Assembly: GCA_903892515.1 (NCBI GenBank)
Contig: CAITIS010000079.1
Coordinates: 62,001-126,000 of the forward strand
Direction: 5' to 3'
DNA: 64,000 nt
Source: an uncultured Planctomycetota bacterium
GTDB taxonomy: Bacteria; Planctomycetota; Phycisphaerae; SM23-33
The notes beneath the pieces are model-generated. The model did no database searches and was not told the DNA's origin. It saw nothing but the letters and a program-made list of their open reading frames with translations. Made by a program: the position numbers and the translations under genes. This document shows, piece by piece, positions 58,036 to 64,000 of this stretch; position 1 is the stretch's first letter, and the number at the start of each line of letters is the position of its first letter.

Positions 58036-60042
58036 TTACGCATTTTCCGTGGCAACGACCGCTTCGGGCATGACCCTGGGCTTGATTTCGTCGGGATTGA
58101 TCGGGGTCTTGTGCAGTTCCTCGCCGTAGCGGACAAGGCGAGCACTATTGAAGATCACGACGGTCGCGGCCACAAAGTGCAGCACCGCCGCCATGATCGG
58201 CTTGATCCAGCCCATCGCGCCCAGCACGAGCATGGCCGCAATGAAGCCCACGCCAAAGAGCAGGTTCTGATGGATCACGCCGACGGTCTGGCGCGACAGC
58301 CGAATGAGGAACGGCAGCCGCTCCAGGTCATTGTTCATCAGGGCGATGCCGGCGGAGTTGATGGCCACGTCGCTGCCGGCGGCGCCCATCGCCACCGATA
58401 GATCGCCCGCCGCCAAGGCCGGGGCGTCATTCACGCCGTCGCCCACTACCGCCACCACGTGATTCTTCTGCCGCAGCGAGGCCACCAGGTCTAACTTGTC
58501 CGATGGCAGCACCTCGGCCTGAACTTCCGTGCAACCCATCTCGCGGGCCACGCGCCGAGCCACGCTCCAGCGGTCGCCGGTTACCATGACCAGCTCACGC
58601 AGGCCCAACTCGCGCAACTGGTCCATCGCTCTCCGGGCCTCGGGACGCGTGCGGTCTTCCAGGCCCACCCAGCCCATCACCCGGCCATTGCGGGCGACGT
58701 ACAGCGTGGAAATGCCTTCGGGCTCGGCCATGACTTCCTGGCTCAGCGGCGCCAAGTCAACGCCCTGCTCGGCCAGCCAGGCCTTTCGCCCTACCAGCAC
58801 GGCCTGGCCGTCCAGCGCGCCCTTGACGCCCTTGCCGGCGACTTCGGAGAACTCGCCCGGATGCAGCAGGCTCAGCCGCGTCTTTTTGGCCATGCGCGTC
58901 ACGGCCTGGGCCACGGGGTGCTTGGACATCTGCTCCAGTGATGCCGCCACCGACAGCAGGTCGGCGCCTTCGACGCCCGGCACAGGCCGGAGCCGCGATA
59001 CCGTCAACTCGCCGGTGGTCAGCGTGCCGGTCTTGTCGAAGACCACGGCCGTGAGGTTCTTGGCCACTTCGAGAATCGACACGTCTTTGATAAGGATGCC
59101 CAGCCGCGCGGCGCACGACAGCGCCGCCACCATGGCCGTCGGCACGGCCAGGATCAACGCGCACGGGCAGGCCACGACCAGCATGGTGATCGCGCGGTCC
59201 AGTCCGTTGTCGTTGCGGTGGAAGAACAGAACGATGCCCGCCAGCATGAGGATGGTGGGCGTGTACCAGCCGGCGTAGCGGTCGATCAGCCGCATGATCG
59301 GCGTGCGGGTCTGCTCGGCCTGGAGGATAAGCTTACGGACCTTGCCCAGCGTGGTGTCGTCGCCGGCCCGCGTCACGCGCACGTCGATAACGCCGGCCTG
59401 GTTGCTCGTGCCGGAAAAGACTTCATCGCCGGCTGTCTTGTCCACCGGCAAAGATTCGCCGGTAATGTTGGCCTGGTTGACGGACGTCTGGCCGCTGACG
59501 ATCTCGCCGTCGGCGGGAATGTTGTCACCGGGGCGAACGCGAACGATGTCGCCGGCGCGAAGTTCGTTGGGGTTAACCAGATCTTCATGGCCGTCGTGCA
59601 GCCGGTGGGCCTTGGTGGGCGTGATGCGGACGAGCGCCTCGATGCTGGCGCGGGCGCCCAGGGCGGTGCGGCTCTCGACCAGGTTGGCCAGCAGCAGGAA
59701 GAACGCCACCGCCCCGGCCGTCTGGTAGTCGGTGGCCGTCAAGGCGGCGATGACCGCCAGCGCCACCAGTTCGTCCATGTGCATGTGGCCGTGGAAGAGT
59801 TCGCGCATGGCGTGGATGACGATGGGAGTACCCAGCAGCAGCGCGCCCATCAGGGCCAGGCCGTCGGAGAAGAAATTGAACTCCTTCCCGCCAAGCTGGA
59901 AGGTGACGCGTGAAAACACGCCCAGGAAAGGGGCGATGTAGGAGCACAGCACCAATACTCCGCCCAGAAGAATGCCCAGAATCAGAAGGCTTGCCCGCGT
60001 CGTTTGCTTCTCGACCGAATCCTGCAAAATATCATGAGCCAT
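58036..60042 (-). CDS. P1B-type heavy-metal-transporting ATPase
   Basis: 668 residues. ITGES (193-197) is the actuator loop, ACPCALIL (291-298) the metal-binding CPC in a membrane helix, FDKTGTLT (335-342) the phosphorylation site with Asp336, SKHPVAQAV the HP nucleotide site and VGDGVNDAPALAAGDLSVAMG the hinge. There is no N-terminal heavy-metal-associated domain; instead a short His-containing loop (HGHMHMDE at 84-91) sits before a helix. The CPC motif suits Cu+ or Zn2+/Cd2+ export. GGAGAA before the ATG supports the start. Confidence 0.95.
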   Translation of the reverse strand: MAHDILQDSVEKQTTRASLLILGILLGGVLVLCSYIAPFLGVFSRVTFQLGGKEFNFFSDGLALMGALLLGTPIVIHAMRELFHGHMHMDELVALAVIAALTATDYQTAGAVAFFLLLANLVESRTALGARASIEALVRITPTKAHRLHDGHEDLVNPNELRAGDIVRVRPGDNIPADGEIVSGQTSVNQANITGESLPVDKTAGDEVFSGTSNQAGVIDVRVTRAGDDTTLGKVRKLILQAEQTRTPIMRLIDRYAGWYTPTILMLAGIVLFFHRNDNGLDRAITMLVVACPCALILAVPTAMVAALSCAARLGILIKDVSILEVAKNLTAVVFDKTGTLTTGELTVSRLRPVPGVEGADLLSVAASLEQMSKHPVAQAVTRMAKKTRLSLLHPGEFSEVAGKGVKGALDGQAVLVGRKAWLAEQGVDLAPLSQEVMAEPEGISTLYVARNGRVMGWVGLEDRTRPEARRAMDQLRELGLRELVMVTGDRWSVARRVAREMGCTEVQAEVLPSDKLDLVASLRQKNHVVAVVGDGVNDAPALAAGDLSVAMGAAGSDVAINSAGIALMNNDLERLPFLIRLSRQTVGVIHQNLLFGVGFIAAMLVLGAMGWIKPIMAAVLHFVAATVVIFNSARLVRYGEELHKTPINPDEIKPRVMPEAVVATENA

Positions 60043-60896
60043 ACGCTTCTCCGCGACGGTCGCAGGGAACCCAAAGTCGTGACGATTCAGGTCCTGAGCC
60101 GCCGGTCCGTTCCGCTACATGGAAGTAGCGGTGTGTCATGGATGTAGAGCTACACCAGCGATTGCTACGAGCCTTACCTTGGTGGGGTTCAGGCAAACAA
60201 CACCATCAGGACGGGCCGGCCGACAGCAACGCCACCGGCTCTGCCAGATGAGACCGTAGATTCTGCCATTGAATCTACCGCTAATGCAAGGCCTTATGGG
60301 AATTTCAGCCCCGGTGCTGATCAGCCGCACGATCGCGACCGCAAAAGAATACAACATCAGCAGGGATGCAGGAGATACAGGGGATCGAACCGTTTTCGAT
60401 GTTCGATTTGCGATTTTCGATTTGCGATTTGCGATTTGAAAGACGATACAGCCCCACTTGCGATTGAAAGACAATGGAACCGGCTTCGCGGCCGGCTTGA
60501 CCCGTAGCACAGCCGCCCTCGGCTGTGGTCTTTGGTCGCGATGGGTGGCATGGTCACGCTGCTCGCGTGACCATGTGAGGACCATCCACGCAGAGGGCCT
60601 TCCACACGCCGTTGCGTCTTCCTGTCTTCGTGGCACAGCCGCCCTCGGCTGTGGCTTTTGCGGCCATATCTATGTCTTCTCGCGCAGTTTCACGCCCGAG
60701 GGCGGGCGTGCCACGGTTATGAAACCGATTCTGGTGGTTAGTGCGCCGAAGAACTTGAGCACAGGGGCGTGACTGCTATTCCTGGCGGGCTCTCTGCGGG
60801 TCATCTGCGTGATCTGCGGACGGCTGAATCCGAGGCTTGGTACACGACAAATCCGGGCGGCCAGAAAGCGCACTCAGACACGCCGCAAGTCACCTA
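60043..60896. other. 854-bp gap with repeats and no gene
   Basis: Contents include a GTAGATTC/GAATCTAC hairpin at 60257-60279, an iterated CGATTTGCGATTT patch at 60395-60440, two CACAGCCGCCCTCGGCTGTG palindromes (60508-60527, 60634-60653) and a TGGTCACG/CGTGACCA hairpin near 60552. No reading frame here looks protein-coding and no tRNA fold was found. Confidence 0.65.
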
Positions 60897-61766
60897 CTAC
60901 TTTTCTTTGACATCGATGCAGTTGATGGCCGGGGTGAAGTCCTTTTCGGTCATGCCCACGTTGAACTTCACGTCGGTGTACAGGTAGCGGCAGATGAGCT
61001 GGTCGTTCCAGTCGTACGCTTCCATGCCCAGCGGGACCATCCACTCCGGATCAATGTACCAGGTGGTCGTCTTGGCCGGGTAGCCCTTGCGATACGGCAG
61101 CACGCGCTGGCAGGCGAGGACTTTCTTGCCGCCGATTACGGCATAGCCGTTGAAACTGTCCACCGACTCGCCGTTGTCGTGGGCCTGCTGATAAATATCC
61201 AGCAGGCTCGTCATCATGTTCTTAAAGCCGAACAGCGTCACGGGCCGAAGCGTGTCGGCCATGACGTCCTTGCCGCACGGGTCGCGCGTCACAGCCCCGT
61301 TGGTCAGCAGCGCCAGCATGCCCTTGGGCTGCGCCAGCATCTTGTCATTGTTCTGGCCCTGGACGAACAGGATGCGGTCGGCCTTGGGCGAATTGGTCAG
61401 CCAGTGCATGGCCACCGAAAACGGCGTGTCGCGGAATTTGACGTCGATCTGCTGCTCAGGCCGCAACTGCCCGTTGATGCGCTCGGTCTTGCAGAAGGTG
61501 CAGGTGTAGTCCTGGTACTTGGCGTCGTAATTTTCCAGGCACTGGCGAAGCAGCAGGATGTGATCCTTGGCCGCAAGCCGTTCGATCTCGGCCATGCGCT
61601 GGGCAGAGACGTGCCCGACCGTCTGCCCATCGGCGACGGCGACCACGGAGTTAGTTTTGGTGGCCTCGGAACGCGTGCACTGAATGCAGAACAGAGCGGC
61701 CAGCACCAAGCCAACTCCCAGCCGAACTCTTGCGTTTGAGGGCCGAAGCATCTTTTTTAGCGACAT
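60897..61766 (-). CDS. DUF1571 family secreted protein
   Basis: 289 residues. An N-terminal hydrophobic segment (RLGVGLVLAALFCIQC) may be a signal or lipoprotein signal. The body follows DUF1571: LENYDAKYQDYTCTFCKTERING, PFSVAMHWLTN, RILFVQGQNN, VTLFGFKNMMTSLLD, WYIDPEWMVPLGMEAYDWNDQLICRYLYTDVKFNVGMTEKDF. The domain is common in planctomycetes and unknown in function; strands suggest a lipid- or polymer-binding barrel (LolA-like). The start is not well fixed; ATG at 61751 is another possibility. Confidence 0.82.
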   Translation of the reverse strand: MSLKKMLRPSNARVRLGVGLVLAALFCIQCTRSEATKTNSVVAVADGQTVGHVSAQRMAEIERLAAKDHILLLRQCLENYDAKYQDYTCTFCKTERINGQLRPEQQIDVKFRDTPFSVAMHWLTNSPKADRILFVQGQNNDKMLAQPKGMLALLTNGAVTRDPCGKDVMADTLRPVTLFGFKNMMTSLLDIYQQAHDNGESVDSFNGYAVIGGKKVLACQRVLPYRKGYPAKTTTWYIDPEWMVPLGMEAYDWNDQLICRYLYTDVKFNVGMTEKDFTPAINCIDVKEK

Positions 61767-61924
61767 CCGGGCCGCCTTTATAAGCCAGGGGCTTCTGGCA
61801 TCCTGCCTGCCCCAGCATCTATGTCTATCGACCAAGGCCGCCGGGGAAATCAAGAGCAAACAACCCGACGGCCGAAGCAAGAGGGATGGACAACCGCTGT
61901 TGGCCTATCCAACCATCCCGCGTA

Positions 61925-61954
61925 AGTATAAAAAAAGCGGCATTCAAGAAACAA
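61925..61954 (-). promoter_or_regulatory. Possible promoter of the DUF1571 gene
   Basis: On the minus strand TTGTTT (61954-61949) and TATACT (61930-61925) are 18 bases apart, giving a leader of about 155 bases. Confidence 0.4.
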
Positions 61955-62040
61955 CGCAATAATAACTTTTCGGCGGCGCCCTCAGGCCGCTCGCGGGCCA
62001 CTACCCGTCACGCCGATAGGTCCACGGGCCTAAGCGGTCT

Positions 62041-62080
62041 TCTCGCCTGTTCACCTGTTCTGCTGCTCGCCTGCTCTGTA
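62041..62080. repeat. 40-bp dispersed repeat, copy 2
   Basis: 39 of 40 bases match 33201-33240. It ends five bases before the -35 element at 62085. Confidence 0.85.
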
Positions 62081-62084
62081 GTCC

Positions 62085-62114
62085 TTGACAAGCTCCCGGC
62101 CTGACCTCTACCAT
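62085..62114 (+). promoter_or_regulatory. Likely promoter of the SDR epimerase gene
   Basis: TTGACA (62085-62090) and TACCAT (62109-62114) are 18 bases apart; transcription would begin about 18 bases before the ATG, just upstream of AAAGGA. Confidence 0.5.
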
Positions 62115-62137
62115 TCCCTGCCCAAGAAAGGATCGAC

Positions 62138-63145
62138 ATGAACCTCATTACAGGCGCAACGGGGATGCTGGGCAGCCACATCGCCCAGAAACTCCGCCAG
62201 TCCGGCCAACCAGTTCGCGTACTGGTCCGTCCCAACTCCGACACGAGTTTCCTTGATACTTTAGGCGTGGAAAAGGCCTCAGGCGACGTGACCGACCCGG
62301 ATTCCGTCCGGCGGGCCATGAAGGGCGTGAAGGCCGTGTATCACTCGGCCGCTCGCGTCGGCGACTGGGGTCCGTGGGACGAATTCGTCGCCATCACGAT
62401 CCAGGGCACCAAGAATATGATCGACGCTGCCGCCGGCGAAGGCGTGCAGCGTTTCCTGCACGTCTCGTCCATCAGCGCGTATGGCCACCCCAACGGCAAG
62501 GGCCTGGTGCTGGACGAATCGGCCCCCCTGGGCGCCAACCTGCACAAGTGGAGCTACTACAGCCGGGCCAAGGTCGAGGCCGAACGCATCGTCTGGACCG
62601 CCAGCAAGCAGGGTCTGCCGGTGACGGTGATTCGCCCCAGTTGGCTGTACGGCGAGCGCGACCGCGCCAGCATGCCCCGGCTGATCTGCGCCATCCGCAA
62701 CGGCAAGATCAAGCTGCTGGGCGACGGCCAGAACCGGCTCAACCTCACGTACGCCGGCAACGAGGCCGAAGGCATCATCCTGGCCGCCAATCATCCCAAG
62801 GCCATTGGCCAGGCCTATAACCTGTGCAACGACGGCGCTATCACGCAAGCGGAGTACTTCAACAAGATCGCCGCCCTCCTGGGCTGCCCGCCGATCCGCC
62901 GCAAGGTGCCCTACAGCGTGGCGTACAACGCCGGCTTCGTGCTGGAGGCGCTGGGCCACCTGACCGGCAAGAAGACTCCCCCGCTGGTGACGCGGTACAG
63001 CGCCTGGCTGATGGGGAGGGTGGTGTTCTTCGCCAGCGAAAAGATTCGCCAAGAATTGGGCTACCAGCCCAGCGTAGGCTACGACGAGGGCATCGCCCGC
63101 TCCGTGCGCTGGGCCCTGGAACACACCGAGGCGGGCAAGGCATAA
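62138..63145 (+). CDS. NAD-dependent epimerase/dehydratase (extended SDR)
   Basis: 335 residues. NLITGATGMLGSHIAQ is the GxxGxxG cofactor loop, SSISAYGHP carries the catalytic Ser, and YYSRAKVEAE the YxxxK pair. WLYGERDRASMPRLI and LTYAGNEAEGIILA are as in the 3-beta-hydroxysteroid dehydrogenase/dihydroflavonol-reductase branch of the extended SDR family. Substrate may be a nucleotide sugar, sterol-like or hopanoid compound. AAAGGA five bases before the ATG gives a strong start. Confidence 0.92.
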   Translation: MNLITGATGMLGSHIAQKLRQSGQPVRVLVRPNSDTSFLDTLGVEKASGDVTDPDSVRRAMKGVKAVYHSAARVGDWGPWDEFVAITIQGTKNMIDAAAGEGVQRFLHVSSISAYGHPNGKGLVLDESAPLGANLHKWSYYSRAKVEAERIVWTASKQGLPVTVIRPSWLYGERDRASMPRLICAIRNGKIKLLGDGQNRLNLTYAGNEAEGIILAANHPKAIGQAYNLCNDGAITQAEYFNKIAALLGCPPIRRKVPYSVAYNAGFVLEALGHLTGKKTPPLVTRYSAWLMGRVVFFASEKIRQELGYQPSVGYDEGIARSVRWALEHTEAGKA

Positions 63146-63345
63146 CCGCCAAGGCGAGAATTAGCAGGGATGCAGGGGATTCATGGGATCAGGATATTTG
63201 CGAATTTCGATTTACGATTTTCGATGTTGAAGCCGGGTGCCGTGGCCGCGGAGTCCAGCGGCCACGCGGCGGGCAGCGGGCCTCACCCACGCACCGCGTA
63301 CAACCAGTTGCACGCCCTACGGCCTATCACGTGTGCCCCGCACAC
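63146..63345. repeat. Repeat-bearing gap before the radical SAM gene
   Basis: Holds an iterated CGATTTACGATTTTCGAT patch (63198-63225), a GTGGCCGC/GCGGCCAC hairpin near 63242, and a CAACCAGTTGCACGCCCT word at 63302 shared with 57959. No gene. Confidence 0.6.
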
Positions 63346-64000
63346 TCAGCAGACGACGTCGAGCCCCTTCTTGAGGGCATACTGCCGGGCGCTCTTGAGT
63401 TGATCCTTCGTCGGCAGCACGAGCAGTTCGGGGTACTCTGCCGCCCGGAACGCTGGGCGATATTGCGAGAGGATGTTGATCGAGCAACCCGGGGCCGTCT
63501 TGGCCACGATGTCGATCACCTTCTCCGCCTGACCCAGGTCCATCGGCAGCATCAGGTGCCGCACCAGCACGCCGCGAACGGCCAAGCCACGCTCGTCCAG
63601 TTGCAGCGGACCGACCTGCCGATACATCTCAGCCAGGGCGGAACGGGCGACCTGCGGATAGTCCTCTGCCTGCGAGTACTTCAACCCGATCGCGCCGTCG
63701 GCGTACTTGAAATCAGGCATGTAGATGTCAACGTAGCCGTCGAACATTTGCAGCATCTCGACGGACTCGTACCCGCCGCAGTTGTACACGATGGGCAGCG
63801 ACAGGCCGATGGAGCGGGCGATGATGATGGCTTCGAGAACCTGCGGGGCCACGTGCGTCGGCGTAACCAGGTTGATGTTGGAGCAATTCTCCCGCTGCAG
63901 CGAGAGCATCAGGCGGGCGATGGCCTCGGGCGTCATGGCCTGGCCGGTAGTCTCGCGGGAGATGTTACAGTTCTGGCAGTACACGCAGTGCAGATTGCAA
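63346..64000 (-). CDS. Radical SAM protein, PflX/COG1313-like (5' end cut by window edge)
   Basis: At least 218 residues, open to the right edge, so the N-terminus is missing. The first visible codons read CNLHCVYCQNCNIS, which is the CxxxCxxC [4Fe-4S] motif of radical SAM enzymes. INLVTPTHVAPQVLEAI, LPIVYNCGGYESVEML, YMPDFKYADG and ILSQYRPAFRA match the PflX-like group related to pyruvate formate-lyase activases. The target is unknown. A start codon within the window (GTG at 63984) would drop the first Cys and is rejected. Confidence 0.92.
   Translation of the reverse strand, partial: CNLHCVYCQNCNISRETTGQAMTPEAIARLMLSLQRENCSNINLVTPTHVAPQVLEAIIIARSIGLSLPIVYNCGGYESVEMLQMFDGYVDIYMPDFKYADGAIGLKYSQAEDYPQVARSALAEMYRQVGPLQLDERGLAVRGVLVRHLMLPMDLGQAEKVIDIVAKTAPGCSINILSQYRPAFRAAEYPELLVLPTKDQLKSARQYALKKGLDVVC

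Noticed and set aside
56139-58145. 668-residue minus-strand open frame
   Set aside because: It is opposite the ABC-2 permease and runs through a tandem repeat; His/Gln-rich shadow of a hydrophobic gene in high-GC DNA.
60375-60405. GGTTCGATCCCC on the minus strand, like a tRNA T-arm
   Set aside because: The flanking bases do not form the T stem and there is no acceptor, D or anticodon arm.
63984-63986. GTG at 63984 as start of the radical SAM gene
   Set aside because: The frame continues upstream to the window edge and includes the first Cys of the CxxxCxxC motif.

Overview
This 64 kb window looks like chromosomal DNA of a Gram-negative member of the Planctomycetota, most likely a Phycisphaerae-type lineage (an inference from gene content, not a computed placement). 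The pointers are high GC, an lpxK gene and two beta-barrel porins (hence an outer membrane), three PEP-CTERM secreted proteins of which two also carry dockerin-like EF-hand repeats, 'ASQPASQPA' low-complexity stretches behind signal peptides, and intergenic spaces full of short palindromic repeats. I found no rRNA, tRNA, CRISPR array, prophage or transposase gene.

Layout. 1-5.5 kb (minus strand): a Gfo/Idh/MocA oxidoreductase cut by the left edge, a DUF1648-like membrane protein, then two phenylacetate-CoA ligase paralogues around an ACT protein, with a YbgC-type thioesterase; together an aryl-acid/acyl-CoA activation cluster. 5.7-8.8 kb: two divergent porins; the rightward one has a near-perfect sigma-54 promoter. 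8.9-11.6 kb: an RNase HII-like nuclease, then mannose-1-phosphate guanylyltransferase overlapping ruvX/yqgF. 11.6-13.4 kb: a compact, AT-richer type II restriction-modification pair. 13.4-22 kb: FHA protein, PfkB kinase, TerC/Alx protein, DUF421 protein, homocysteine methyltransferase with a histidine phosphatase, XerC/D recombinase with a small Cys-rich protein, a lipoprotein and lpxK. 22-29.4 kb: a secreted ConA-like protein, Glu/Leu-type dehydrogenase, GH4 and GH38 glycosidases. 29.4-32.9 kb: tandem PEP-CTERM/dockerin serine-peptidase-like paralogues and a third PEP-CTERM protein.

33.3-36.7 kb holds a B12-dependent ribonucleotide reductase behind a 300-nt leader with a 25-codon leader ORF and foldable RNA. 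36.7-37.7 kb has no gene but contains a GC-rich multi-hairpin block. 37.7-39.9 kb: an ECF sigma/anti-sigma/periplasmic sensor operon resembling cnrYXH, divergent from a Gly/His-rich secreted protein with tandem terminators. 40.3-46.2 kb: CBS protein, SGNH hydrolase, double-cubane-cluster type dehydratase subunit, lone ABC ATPase, aldo/keto reductase, a four-helix-bundle gene bounded by inverted repeats, and nadC. 46.5-57.8 kb: a large membrane module (Trp-rich exported protein, ABC-2 permease, ABC ATPase and three SPFH/HflK-HflC-like proteins, one fused to a multi-pass domain; a second permease diverges). 58-64 kb: P1B-type metal ATPase, DUF1571 protein, SDR epimerase and a radical SAM protein cut by the right edge.

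The gaps carry several dispersed repeat families (about 15 copies of an ACAGCCGAGGGCGGCTGT palindrome, sometimes in tandem; CACGGGCGTCTCGCCCGTG-type hairpins; CATGCTTC-N-GAAGCATG hairpins) and at least three MITE-like units with perfect 15-17 bp terminal inverted repeats. Best candidates for something undescribed are the nrdJ leader, the inverted-repeat-bounded four-helix-bundle cassette, the SPFH/ABC-2 module and the structured gap after nrdJ.
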